Part shown: one piece after another, positions 27,088 through 35,713 of the stretch
Position numbering within the stretch: position 1 is the first letter of the stretch
Layout of the letters: every line of letters starts with the position of its first letter
NCBI GenBank assembly: GCA_024998685.1
Contig: JACOEH010000010.1
Location: forward strand, 1-47,788
Direction: 5' to 3'
Source of the DNA: Nitrospira sp.
GTDB lineage: Bacteria; Nitrospirota; Nitrospiria; Nitrospirales; Nitrospiraceae
DNA length: 47,788 nucleotides
The notes under the pieces: generated by a model
What the model saw: the letters and a program-made list of their open reading frames with translations, nothing else
Databases searched by the model: none
What the model was told of the DNA's origin: nothing
Translations under genes and position numbers: made by a program

Positions 27088-27143
27088 TGGTCATCTGTCA
27101 TTAGCAAAAGAGTGATCTTTTCATCTTGAGTGACTAATGACCA
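27088..27143. repeat. Palindromic intergenic spacer, GTCATTAG type
   Basis: TGGTCAT (27088-27094) and GTCATTAG (27097-27104) are complementary to ATGACCA (27137-27143) and CTAATGAC (27134-27141). The spacer separates queF and apaH. Confidence 0.5.
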
Positions 27144-27164
27144 TTGACGTTGACATTCCTTTTT

Positions 27165-27971
27165 ATGGCGACATTCGCAATCGGCGATGTGCAAGGATGC
27201 CACGATGCCTTGCAACGCCTCATTCAACATATTCGCTTCGACCCCACGAAAGATCGGCTGTGGTTCGTCGGCGATCTGGTCAACCGCGGGCCTGATTCCC
27301 TCGGTGTGCTTCGCTACATCCGTTCGCTCGGACCGTCCGTCCGCGTCGTGCTCGGTAACCACGACATCTTCCTTCTGGCCGTCTCGGAAGGAGTGGTAAC
27401 GCTTCGACCCAAAGACACGATCGGCGATGTATTGGAAGCCGGCGACCGGCTGGACTTGATCGATTGGCTTCGGCACCAGCCGCTGCACTATCGCGAGGGA
27501 TCATTCTTCATGATCCATGCAGGGCTACTCCCTCAATGGACCACGCAAGATGCCGCTCAATTGGCCAGCGAGGTCGAGACCGCACTGCAAGGCGACGGCT
27601 TCCGATCGTTCTTGCAATCACTCTTTCACGAGCCGGTGGTCACGTGGAGCCCCAGCCTTACAGGCACTTTACGGTTGGTCACCGTTGCGCGCGTACTGAC
27701 GAGACTTCGCACCTGCACGCCGAGCGGCAAGATGTCCGAGTTTTCCGGCCGGCCGGAAGAGACGCCGCTCGGCTACCAACCCTGGTTCAGTATTCCAGGC
27801 CGCAAGAGCACCGACACCACTTTGATTACGGGGCACTGGGCGGCGCTCAACCTACACATCGAGTCGAATCTGCTGGCGATCGATAGCGGCTGCGTGTGGG
27901 GTCGGCAGCTAACGGCAGTGAGATTGGAGGATCGGACAGTGTTTCAGGTTGATGGGTTGGCGCGGCATTGA
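27165..27971 (+). CDS. apaH: Bis(5'-nucleosyl)-tetraphosphatase, symmetrical
   Basis: ApaH hydrolyses Ap4A to two ADP and can remove Np4 caps from RNA. The 268 residues show metallophosphoesterase motifs in order: GDVQGCHD (about 6), GDLVNRGPDS (about 35), GNHD (about 65) and later GHWAALNLH (about 220). The ATG at 27165 is preferred over an in-frame TTG at 27144. Its start is close to a palindromic spacer. Family assignment is firm. Confidence 0.93.
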   Translation: MATFAIGDVQGCHDALQRLIQHIRFDPTKDRLWFVGDLVNRGPDSLGVLRYIRSLGPSVRVVLGNHDIFLLAVSEGVVTLRPKDTIGDVLEAGDRLDLIDWLRHQPLHYREGSFFMIHAGLLPQWTTQDAAQLASEVETALQGDGFRSFLQSLFHEPVVTWSPSLTGTLRLVTVARVLTRLRTCTPSGKMSEFSGRPEETPLGYQPWFSIPGRKSTDTTLITGHWAALNLHIESNLLAIDSGCVWGRQLTAVRLEDRTVFQVDGLARH

Positions 27972-27983
27972 CGCACACACAGC

Positions 27984-28760
27984 TCAGATCCCTGCAACGA
28001 GACGCGCCAAAGGAACCTGCTCCCCGATCCCGAATGTAATGGGCGTCGTGAATTCCTCCGGATCGACATAGGTCCCGAACAGTCGGTCCCAAATCGAAAA
28101 CGTCACTCCGAAATTCGCGTTGGCATGCGCTGAATGGTCGCTATGATGAACATGGTGATACCGCGGCGTCACAACAATCCATTCCAGCCAATTCGAGCGC
28201 CAGGAGACATTCATGTGCATCCAGTCATTCAAGAGCATATGAGAAGACAACACCGCCCAATACATCCACCATGGAGCATGACCGAAAACTGAAAAGGCCA
28301 TCATCCAGGGTAGATTGAACAATACCTGTTGTAGAAGCGAGGCCCGGTATCCGGCCAACCAATACATGTGCGTCAGAGAATGGTGCCACTTATGGATACG
28401 CCAAAACGGACTAAGGTGCAGAAACCGATGTACCCAATAGGCGCCGAAGTCTCCAGCCACGTAGTATAGGGCAACAGCCGCCGCGGTCGGAAGAGCCGAG
28501 ATAAATTCGGGCAACACCGGTTGAATCACGATCCGTTCGCTCACATACAAAGCGGCAGGGAGCAGCAGGTACCCGACCAGCGCCGCACCGGCGACGTCCA
28601 TCAAAATGATAGACCGATAAGGCACCTCCCTCGCCGGCATGATCCGTTCTAGCGCCGTGACGACGATGACCCTCGCCGTGAACAAAAGAGGAATGAAGAG
28701 GGCATGGTCGAAAACGAGCTGCCAGAACTCTCGGCTCAGCAACCATTCAATCCATTCCAT
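27984..28760 (-). CDS. Fatty acid hydroxylase / sterol desaturase family membrane protein
   Basis: This encodes 258 residues with several membrane segments (for example 'DVAGAALVGYLLLPAALYV'). The eight-His di-iron signature is present in three groups: HRFLHLSPFWRIHKWHHSLTH, LNDWMHMN and RYHHVHHSDH. Members hydroxylate or desaturate lipids with O2; the substrate is unknown, and hopanoid- or carotenoid-like lipids are only possibilities. Start choice is uncertain: 28760 has GAGGTGG upstream at a long distance, while 28778 is also possible. It is convergent with apaH. Confidence 0.8.
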   Translation of the reverse strand: MEWIEWLLSREFWQLVFDHALFIPLLFTARVIVVTALERIMPAREVPYRSIILMDVAGAALVGYLLLPAALYVSERIVIQPVLPEFISALPTAAAVALYYVAGDFGAYWVHRFLHLSPFWRIHKWHHSLTHMYWLAGYRASLLQQVLFNLPWMMAFSVFGHAPWWMYWAVLSSHMLLNDWMHMNVSWRSNWLEWIVVTPRYHHVHHSDHSAHANANFGVTFSIWDRLFGTYVDPEEFTTPITFGIGEQVPLARLVAGI

Positions 28761-28917
28761 CACGCCTATCCACCTCATGTAAGGCAGAAGGGCTGACTCT
28801 ATCAAACGGACTCAGCCCTGTCTTCCCTCCTTTCGAATAGGAAACAGGGTAGCAGTAACCGCGTGGAGATATGAAATCCTTGGGTACGGAAAACCCAGAA
28901 GGGACAGTATGAGAGGT

Positions 28918-29706
28918 CTAGTGATAGCTTTCTGAATCCGAAGGAAACTTGCCCTGCTCGACTTCTTCTTTGTACCGGCTCAACGCTTGGAGGGTATCGG
29001 CTTTGAGGTGCGCGTAGGTCTTCACGAATTTCGGGATGAACGAATCAAAGAGTCCAAGGAGGTCATACAGCACCAGCACTTGGCCGTCACAGTGAGGTCC
29101 CGCCCCGATTCCGATGGTAGAGATTGAAAGGATGTGAGTGATCTTTCTGCCCAACTCAGCCGGTATCGCTTCCAGTACAAGAGCGAAGGCTCCGGCGGCT
29201 TCGATAGCCTTTGCATCCTGAAGCAACCTGGAGGCTTGATCGTCGGCTTTCCCTTGGACCTTGTATCCGCCTAACGTACAGACTGATTGTGGTGTCATGC
29301 CCAGGTGCCCCATGACCGGAATCCCCACACTCGTCATGGCTTTGATTCGATCAGCCATCACGGCGCCCCCCTCCAGCTTCACCGCAGCAGCACCCGCTTG
29401 GAGCAATCGGCCCGCATTGCGCAGCGCCTCCTCTGTGCTGGTCTGATAAGACATAAACGGCATATCCGCAATAACCAAAGCTCGCTGCACCACGCCTGCG
29501 ACCAACTTGGTATGATACAGCATGTCATCCATCGTGACCGCGAGCGTATTAGGTTTTCCCTGTACGACCATACCCAATGAATCTCCGACCAGAATCACCC
29601 GGATTCCCGCTTGCTCGACAATACGTGCGAACAGCGCGTCGTAGGCCGTCACGACGGCGAGTTTTTTTCTGTCTCGTTTGAACTGCTGGAAATCGAGGAT
29701 CGTCAT
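28918..29706 (-). CDS. panB: 3-methyl-2-oxobutanoate hydroxymethyltransferase
   Basis: PanB transfers a one-carbon unit from 5,10-methylene-THF to ketoisovalerate in pantothenate synthesis. The 262 residues contain VTAYDALFARI (about 19), VGDSLGMVVQG (about 41; Asp for Mg), VKLEGGAVMADRI (about 113; Lys and Glu) and AIGIGAGPHCDGQVLV (about 200). The start ATG shares one base with the metF stop codon, so the two genes are translationally coupled. This makes sense because FolD supplies methylene-THF to both MetF and PanB. Confidence 0.95.
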   Translation of the reverse strand: MTILDFQQFKRDRKKLAVVTAYDALFARIVEQAGIRVILVGDSLGMVVQGKPNTLAVTMDDMLYHTKLVAGVVQRALVIADMPFMSYQTSTEEALRNAGRLLQAGAAAVKLEGGAVMADRIKAMTSVGIPVMGHLGMTPQSVCTLGGYKVQGKADDQASRLLQDAKAIEAAGAFALVLEAIPAELGRKITHILSISTIGIGAGPHCDGQVLVLYDLLGLFDSFIPKFVKTYAHLKADTLQALSRYKEEVEQGKFPSDSESYH

Positions 29707-30593
29707 CAGTTCAATTCAGCTTTGGTGATGATCTCGGCCAACCGATGCGTGGCTTTGATCGCCATGATATGAACACCGTCGCAGTACGGCTGCACCGCCT
29801 TGATGGTCCGTACGGCTATGTCGACTCCGACGTCCTCTGCCTTCTCACCGGCCGCTTTGAGCTCATCGATCATCTCGTTTGGGACCGAGATACCTGGAAT
29901 ATGTGCGTTCATGAATTCCGCCATCTTGTGGTTGCGCAACACGAGGATACCGGCAAGAACCTTGACCTTATAGGGCCGGACTGCCTTCATGAAATTCGCG
30001 AACTGTTCCGGATGGAACACCGCTTGTGTCTGGAAAAATTGGGCACCCGCTTTCACCTTGACTTCAAACTTGGCGAGCATAGGTCCGAGTGGGTCGGCTT
30101 CCGGTGTGACGGCGGCGGCGATGGTAAACGCCGTCGAGCCGTCCAGCTTGCGCCCAGCCAAGTCATGCCCTTTATTCAACCCTTGCACCATCTGCATCAC
30201 TTGAACTGAATCAAGATCATAGACCGGTTTGGCCTCCTTATGATCGCCGACGGTCGGGTAATCGCCTGTAAGGCACAAGATATTTCGAATCCCAAGCATA
30301 TGTGCACCCATGAGATCAGATTGCATCGCGATGCGATTGCGATCACGACAGGTCAACTGCATCACGGGATCATGCCCTAACTCATACAGCAGGCGACAGA
30401 CCGGCAGTGAGCCGGCACGAACCACTGCCGCGGTATTGTCGGTCACGTTCACACCGTGTACGCGCCCGACAAGCTGTTTGGCATTCTCGAGAACGGACGA
30501 GATGTTGGTACCCTTGGGAGGGTTATACTCTACAGTAACCGCAAACATCCCTCGGCTGAGGACATCAATTAGGCGCTGTGGCTCTCGACTCAT
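29706..30593 (-). CDS. metF: Methylenetetrahydrofolate reductase
   Basis: This 295-residue TIM-barrel protein reduces 5,10-methylene-THF to 5-methyl-THF for methionine synthesis. Family marks are FAVTVEYNPPKGT (about 18), 'LLYELGHDPVMQLTCRDRNR' (about 66), ILCLTGDYPTVGD (about 109) and AGAQFFQTQAVF (about 185; the QTQ motif binds folate). The start at 30593 gives MSREPQRL and a GAGGGG sequence upstream; a longer frame reaches 30662 but overlaps folD. It lies 10 bp after folD. The small zinc domain that often accompanies MetF is encoded separately at 26315-26563. Confidence 0.9.
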   Translation of the reverse strand: MSREPQRLIDVLSRGMFAVTVEYNPPKGTNISSVLENAKQLVGRVHGVNVTDNTAAVVRAGSLPVCRLLYELGHDPVMQLTCRDRNRIAMQSDLMGAHMLGIRNILCLTGDYPTVGDHKEAKPVYDLDSVQVMQMVQGLNKGHDLAGRKLDGSTAFTIAAAVTPEADPLGPMLAKFEVKVKAGAQFFQTQAVFHPEQFANFMKAVRPYKVKVLAGILVLRNHKMAEFMNAHIPGISVPNEMIDELKAAGEKAEDVGVDIAVRTIKAVQPYCDGVHIMAIKATHRLAEIITKAELN

Positions 30594-30603
30594 AAATGGC
30601 CCC

Positions 30604-31464
30604 TCATAGCATTCCTGCTGCCTTCTTGGCCGACTCCACGGTATTTTCCAGCAGCATCGCAATGGTCATTGGGCCGACCCCTCCGGGCACGGGGCTGATC
30701 CAACCGGCCTTTTGGCTGACTGTGTCGAAGTCTACGTCGCCGCACAGCTTGCCCTCAGAAGTCTTATTCGTCCCCACGTCGATAACGACCGCGCCTTCAC
30801 GCACCATGTCGGCCGTCACAAACTTCGCCTTGCCGATCGCGACGAGAAGCACCTCCGCTTCACGGCAAACAGCGGGAAGGTCTCTGGTTTTTGAATGACA
30901 GATTGTGACGGTGGCATTCCGTTGAAGCAGCATCAAGGCCAACGGCTTCCCGACAATATTACTCCGTCCCACCACAACCGCCCGCTTGCCTTCTATCGGC
31001 ACCCCGATCGATTCGATCATCTTGATGACACCCTTGGGAGTGCAGGCTTCGAAGACGGGGTGCCCCTCCACCAGTCGACCGAAGTTGTAAGGATGAAATC
31101 CATCCGCATCCTTCAGCGGCGAAACGGCTTCCAGGATGACTTTGCTGTCGATATGTTTGGGCAGCGGGAGCTGAACCAGAATTCCATGGATTTTAGGATC
31201 CGTATTCTTTTTGCCGATCAGCGCCAATAATTCGGCCTGTGTCGTGCTTGCCGAGAGCTTATGATCATCGACATAGATCCCCGCCAATTCACACGCCTTT
31301 TGCTTGTTTCGAACATACACATGCGAAGCCGGATCGTCACCCACCAAAATGGTCGCAAGACCCGGCTTCATCGCTTTCTTGGCAAACAGTTCCGCCGATT
31401 CCTTTGCCAGACGATCGCGAACCTGTTGCGCCAGTGCTTTTCCATCAATCAATTGTGCGGCCAC
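30604..31464 (-). CDS. folD: Bifunctional methylene-THF dehydrogenase / methenyl-THF cyclohydrolase
   Basis: FolD (286 residues) interconverts 5,10-methylene-, methenyl- and 10-formyl-THF with NADP. Visible motifs are YVRNKQKACELAGI (about 50; catalytic Tyr and Lys), QLPLPKHID (about 98), VVVGRSNIVGKPLALMLL (about 162; NADP loop) and PVPGGVGPMTIAMLLENT (about 258). The start is GTG with AGGGAGGGG in front. It is the first gene of folD-metF-panB. Confidence 0.96.
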   Translation of the reverse strand: MAAQLIDGKALAQQVRDRLAKESAELFAKKAMKPGLATILVGDDPASHVYVRNKQKACELAGIYVDDHKLSASTTQAELLALIGKKNTDPKIHGILVQLPLPKHIDSKVILEAVSPLKDADGFHPYNFGRLVEGHPVFEACTPKGVIKMIESIGVPIEGKRAVVVGRSNIVGKPLALMLLQRNATVTICHSKTRDLPAVCREAEVLLVAIGKAKFVTADMVREGAVVIDVGTNKTSEGKLCGDVDFDTVSQKAGWISPVPGGVGPMTIAMLLENTVESAKKAAGML

Positions 31465-31580
31465 GATCCCCTCCCTCTAACTATTCTGCCAGGTAAACCG
31501 CCGCAACTTAGCAGGGGAATTTTATGCAAGTCAACGCTTCGCCATATCTCTCTGCTTGCCTCCTGCCTCAAGGCTCTTTC

Positions 31581-31610
31581 TTGACACTCTCTTTGTTCGT
31601 CCGATACGAT
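31581..31610 (+). promoter_or_regulatory. Promoter overlapping the most upstream ATG of the beta-propeller gene
   Basis: TTGACA (31581-31586) and TACGAT (31605-31610) are 18 bases apart. The ATG at 31609 lies within the -10 box, so translation most likely starts further downstream. Confidence 0.5.
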
Positions 31611-31647
31611 GGTCTTCGATGAAAACCTGGATGGCCTGCCTTTGTTC

Positions 31648-32625
31648 GTGAACCTCTATCACAGCTTATTCCTGCTTACCGTGCTTATCCTGGGCTTGAC
31701 GTTCCCCGGCGAAGCCGCGCAAATCACGGGTCTGGAGTCACCCAATAGCTTCATCGGTGACCCGTCCGGGAAAGAATATTTTATTTCCAACATCAACGGT
31801 GAACCTGAAGCAAGAGACAACAACGGCTTCATCACAAAATTGAATGCCGATGGAAAGGTCACCGACCTCAAGTTCATCCAAGGTGGCGTGGCGGACGTGT
31901 TGCTGCATGCCCCCAAGGGGATGGCCTTGGTCGGACCAATTCTTTACATCGCGGATCTCGATCAACTGAAAGCCTTTGATAAGACGTCAGGCAAACTCAT
32001 CGCTACCGTTTTGTTCCCCACATCATCTCATACGCGGGTATCGTTAACCGACGTGGCTGCCGCGCCGGACGGTATGTTGTACGTTTCAGATGAGGCGGCG
32101 AACTCCATTTACCGAGTTGATCCGTCAGGCAATCATCGTGTTGACCTTTTGATCCATGATGAACGGCTCGCAGGACCCGCCGCGATCGTGATTCATCCCA
32201 AGACGAACCATCTCATCACTGTGAGCCGGCAAAAAGGGAAGATTTTTGACGTCACTCCCGATGGACAACTGACCGAACTGGAAGCGAATGGGGTTTTTAC
32301 CGGTCGCTTCGAAAACCTGAGCGGAGTGGATTTTGATCAATGGGGAACCATGTACGTATCAGACATCACAAAAGGCAAGATTTGGCGCATGACCCGAGAT
32401 CATCGATTCCAAGTCATCGCCGAGTATCTCCCCGCTCCGGCTGATATCAGTATCGACCGGGTGAACAACCTCATCTTGGTTCCTTACCACTATGTGCATG
32501 CCGCGGAGATAAATGGACTGGAAACCCCTTCGGTCGGGAAGCCAAAGGGCGAGAAGCGTACGCTGGCCGACTACGGTTTTATCCCTCCACCTCCCAAGCC
32601 CGGGGCGGAAGGAACGAAGAAATGA
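31648..32625 (+). CDS. Secreted NHL/SMP-30-like beta-propeller protein
   Basis: The mature protein consists of repeated beta-propeller blades such as DVAAAPDGMLYVSDEAANSI, AGPAAIVIHPKTNHLITVSR and SGVDFDQWGTMYVSDITKG, typical of NHL/SMP-30 folds. The signal peptide is HSLFLLTVLILGLTFPGEA. I chose the GTG at 31648 because the ATG at 31609 falls within a good promoter and would give an acidic leader unlike a signal peptide; the ATG version adds 13 residues. The C-terminus is Pro/Lys-rich. It is probably periplasmic; no catalytic residues are evident. The stop overlaps the next ATG (ATGA). Confidence 0.72.
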   Translation: MNLYHSLFLLTVLILGLTFPGEAAQITGLESPNSFIGDPSGKEYFISNINGEPEARDNNGFITKLNADGKVTDLKFIQGGVADVLLHAPKGMALVGPILYIADLDQLKAFDKTSGKLIATVLFPTSSHTRVSLTDVAAAPDGMLYVSDEAANSIYRVDPSGNHRVDLLIHDERLAGPAAIVIHPKTNHLITVSRQKGKIFDVTPDGQLTELEANGVFTGRFENLSGVDFDQWGTMYVSDITKGKIWRMTRDHRFQVIAEYLPAPADISIDRVNNLILVPYHYVHAAEINGLETPSVGKPKGEKRTLADYGFIPPPPKPGAEGTKK

Positions 32626-33323
32626 GCTCGTGCTCGTATTGTCACAATCGTCGGGGCAAACGCCCATGCCCGGCCCTCGGAGGATTGATCTGCAGTCCCT
32701 GCTGTGGTGAGCATCGCCTGACGCGGATCTCATGTCCCGCTGATTGCCCCTATCTCGACACCGGAAGCGATTACCAACAAAAAAGACTCGGCGCGCAATT
32801 TGCGCCCGTTCGACGAGACTTCTATCAGGAACTGGACCACTTAGGAGGCCACAAAGCCGTGGCGCTCTTCAATTTGATCGAAGTCATCACGTTCGGCTAC
32901 TTCGAGGGACGAAGGGATGGACAAGATATTGAAGTCGTAACGGCACTCCAGACGCTTCGTCGCACGCTCAGCCCACTTCACGTTCCCGCCGGCCCTGCAC
33001 CGGTTTTTGCCGAGCACCTCAAAAAAGAGTATGAGGCGTTTCGGAAACAGAATCCCCAACAAATTGCCGATGCCGCCGACGCGCTGGAAATTCTCGATCG
33101 CGCCGCGCAATTCATCTCTACATTTTCAGAGAATGATTTTCAGTCGAGCCGATTTCTAGGGGGACTGATCGGTTATGTGAAAATGGAGCACCCGGAGATC
33201 GCAGCACATCTCAAAAAGCAACGGGAATCGGGACACATCCTTCTACCGGGACGAGCTTTCCTGCCACCACCCGCCGCCGAAACACACACGCATGGTCCCG
33301 ACTGCGCGCACCATAGTCATTAG
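32622..33323 (+). CDS. Cys-rich zinc-binding protein of unknown function
   Basis: This 233-residue protein opens with a dense Cys cluster (CSYCHNRRGKRPC, ICSPCCGEH, SCPADCPYL), likely two zinc sites, followed by a mainly helical body (KAVALFNLIEVITFGYFEG near 85) and a metal-binding tail HTHGPDCAHHSH. It is translationally coupled to the beta-propeller gene by an ATGA overlap and followed by a UspA gene 11 bp later, so the three probably form an operon. Function is not known; the His/Cys tail suggests metal handling, but that is inference. Confidence 0.75.
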   Translation: MSSCSYCHNRRGKRPCPALGGLICSPCCGEHRLTRISCPADCPYLDTGSDYQQKRLGAQFAPVRRDFYQELDHLGGHKAVALFNLIEVITFGYFEGRRDGQDIEVVTALQTLRRTLSPLHVPAGPAPVFAEHLKKEYEAFRKQNPQQIADAADALEILDRAAQFISTFSENDFQSSRFLGGLIGYVKMEHPEIAAHLKKQRESGHILLPGRAFLPPPAAETHTHGPDCAHHSH

Positions 33324-33334
33324 AAGGATCACCC

Positions 33335-34237
33335 ATGTCTTTCCCCGACTCGCTCAACATCCCTATCCTTCGAAACATTTTTCATCCATCCGATTTCACC
33401 GAAGCGAGCGAAGGCGCGTTCGCGCATGCCTTGAAAACCGCCTTGATGGCTCAAGCCAACCTGACCATTCTTCATGTCTCCTCCGATCGGGATACGGACT
33501 GGATGGAGTTTCCCGGTGTGCGTGCGGCGCTGGAACGATGGGGGCTGCTGCCCAGAAACAGCCGGCGATCCGATGTCGCCCAATTGGGTATCCATGTTAA
33601 GAAGGTCCAAGCAGTCCATCAGGACCCCGTTGAATCGGTCATATCCTACCTAGCCGAGCACACGACGGATCTGATCGTGCTCGCTACGGATCAAAGCAAA
33701 GGTGGTCTTCCATGGCTCAACAAGTCCGTGGCGGTGCCCATTGCGCTGGAGTCGCGGCAGATGACCCTCTTCATCCCGAAAGGTGTAGCCGGATTCATTT
33801 CTCCGCACGATGGTTCCATCTCATTGACGAACATCTTGATTCCCGTCGCCTCCACGCCGTCGGGCCAGGCGGCGCTCCAAGCCGCCGTGCGGATGGCATA
33901 CCGGCTCAATCGCCCGGTCGGCGTCTTTACGGTTCTCCATGTCGGCGAGAACGGAGACATGCCCGACCTTCACTACTCCGATATACCCGGCTGGCAGTGG
34001 GAGATAGTCATGAAGCAAGGAGATGTGGTGGATGTGATCTGTGAGACCGCGGAAGAGATCAACGCTGATCTCCTCGTCATGACCACCGAGGGACGCCACG
34101 GCTTTCTCGATGCGCTGCGCGGCAGCCATAGCGAACGGGTGCTTCACAAGGCCACCTGCCCGCTGCTGGCGATTCCGGCAGGCGGATTTATTGCTTCGGT
34201 GCTGGAGGCCGAATCAGAAAGCCGACCGGCATCTTGA
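33335..34237 (+). CDS. Universal stress protein with two UspA domains
   Basis: This 300-residue protein has two tandem UspA-like domains (about 8-145 and 165-290). The first begins ILRNIFHPSDFTEASEGAFAH and contains DLIVLATDQSKGG; the second has NILIPVASTPSGQAALQAA and DLLVMTTEGRHGFLDALRGS, close to the G-x2-G-x9-G(S/T) ATP-binding pattern. Such proteins bind ATP or act as stress chaperones. AGAAGGA precedes the start. Confidence 0.85.
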   Translation: MSFPDSLNIPILRNIFHPSDFTEASEGAFAHALKTALMAQANLTILHVSSDRDTDWMEFPGVRAALERWGLLPRNSRRSDVAQLGIHVKKVQAVHQDPVESVISYLAEHTTDLIVLATDQSKGGLPWLNKSVAVPIALESRQMTLFIPKGVAGFISPHDGSISLTNILIPVASTPSGQAALQAAVRMAYRLNRPVGVFTVLHVGENGDMPDLHYSDIPGWQWEIVMKQGDVVDVICETAEEINADLLVMTTEGRHGFLDALRGSHSERVLHKATCPLLAIPAGGFIASVLEAESESRPAS

Positions 34238-34330
34238 AGACAGCCGCACCAGCAATCCCCTCAATCAGCTCTTCCCTCGTGTTCGCAATCGGTCACCACA
34301 CCGTTTCCTGATCCAGCATGTCGACGAATG

Positions 34331-34936
34331 TTACTCCGCGATCGTGACCGTCATTTCCACACGCTCACTCGGATTATCCCGCTCGTCTCGAGTCAGGTTG
34401 ACGATTTTGTCGGCCACACCGATCCCCTTCGTCACTTCGCCGAACACAGAGTACTTGCGGTCTAGAAATCGTGAATCCTCGACGACGATGAAAAACTGGG
34501 AACCGGCGGAATCCGGATCAGCCGCCCTGGCCATTGAAACAATGCCGCGTTTGTGCGGGATATCGCTGAACTCCGCCTTGACGGTATAACCGGGACCGCC
34601 TTGGCCATAGATGTCCTTCTTGAGTGTATCCTTCGTATTGGGATCTCCACCCTGAATCATGAAACCGGGAATGACGCGGTGGAAAATTGTTCCATTGTAA
34701 AACCCGGACTTTGCCAGCTTGATGAAATTCTCGACATGTTTCGGCGCGACATCCGGATAGAACTTGATTTCGATATCGCCGAATTTCGTTTTGATGATCG
34801 CCCGCGGCCCTTTTGGTGCTTCAGTCTTGAGAGGTCGTGTCGTCTCAGCAGCATCGATCGACCAGACATGTGAAACTGAAAGACCAACCGTGATGAGCAC
34901 GCCCATAAGCATTCGCCATCCTGCTTGCTTCAGCAT
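34331..34936 (-). CDS. Periplasmic cyclophilin-type peptidyl-prolyl isomerase
   Basis: This 201-residue protein has a signal peptide (MLKQAGWRMLMGVLITVGLS, cleavage near AAE) and a cyclophilin domain with FHRVIPGFMIQGGDP (about 85) and GIVSMARAADPDSAGSQFFI (about 130). It catalyses cis-trans isomerisation of prolyl bonds in exported proteins. The start at 34936 has GGAGGGGG in front; an in-frame ATG at 34957 is less likely. It follows rnc after 56 bp. Confidence 0.9.
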   Translation of the reverse strand: MLKQAGWRMLMGVLITVGLSVSHVWSIDAAETTRPLKTEAPKGPRAIIKTKFGDIEIKFYPDVAPKHVENFIKLAKSGFYNGTIFHRVIPGFMIQGGDPNTKDTLKKDIYGQGGPGYTVKAEFSDIPHKRGIVSMARAADPDSAGSQFFIVVEDSRFLDRKYSVFGEVTKGIGVADKIVNLTRDERDNPSERVEMTVTIAE

Positions 34937-34992
34937 TACCCCCTCCATGTCATTCATGTGACAACATCGATTATTTTAGCATGGACTCGGCA

Positions 34993-35700
34993 TTACCGCT
35001 CAGACTGCCCCAGCGCTCGTTGCGCCGCCTCCTGTTCCGCTTCCTTCTTGCTGTATCCTCGGCCGATCCCGAAAACCTTGTCATTCACTCGCACTTCAAC
35101 TTCAAATACCTTTTGGTGATCCGGGCCGGTTTCGCATACGATCACATACCGAGGCAACAGTTCATACCGTTTTTGGCACCATTCCTGGAAGCGCGTCTTA
35201 TAATCATCCCTTCCGGGTTTCTCTTGCAGGACATCAATTTGTCGTAGTTCATCAGTCAGCGCCTCAATGGTGAAGTTTCGACTCGCCTCCAACCCTCCAT
35301 CGAGATAGACGGCCGCGATGACGGCCTCAAACGCATCAGCCAACAGTGAGGCTTTGTCCCGCCCATTCGAGAGTTCTTCGCCTCGACCAAGTTTCAACCG
35401 GGCGCCGAGATCCAACCGTCTGGCGGCATTCGCTAACGGCGCTTCGCTCACAAGTGTGGCTTTGAGTTTTGAGAGGGCTCCTTCACTCAACTCAGGATAC
35501 CGCCCCGCAAGATAATCGCTCATGATGAGCGACAACACGGCGTCCCCCAGAAACTCAAGCCGTTCATTGTGTTTTCGACCGGAGTCTCGACGCTCATTCA
35601 CGTACGACTTATGCGTCAAAGCTTCCGTCAAGAAGCTCGGATTCGTGAATCGATAGTTCGATATGGCAGGAGAAGAATCGGCTGAAGAAGCCGGCGTCAT
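34993..35700 (-). CDS. rnc: Ribonuclease III
   Basis: RNase III cuts double-stranded RNA in rRNA processing. The 235 residues have the signature HNERLEFLGDAVLSLIMSDY (about 43; metal-binding Glu and Asp), LLADAFEAVIAAVYLDGGLE (about 120) and a C-terminal dsRNA-binding domain ending in SKKEAEQEAAQRALGQSE. It is the last gene of the ribosomal/fatty-acid cluster, 13 bp after fabF, a neighbourhood found in many bacteria. Confidence 0.95.
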   Translation of the reverse strand: MTPASSADSSPAISNYRFTNPSFLTEALTHKSYVNERRDSGRKHNERLEFLGDAVLSLIMSDYLAGRYPELSEGALSKLKATLVSEAPLANAARRLDLGARLKLGRGEELSNGRDKASLLADAFEAVIAAVYLDGGLEASRNFTIEALTDELRQIDVLQEKPGRDDYKTRFQEWCQKRYELLPRYVIVCETGPDHQKVFEVEVRVNDKVFGIGRGYSKKEAEQEAAQRALGQSER

Positions 35701-35713
35701 CGTGACACGCGTG

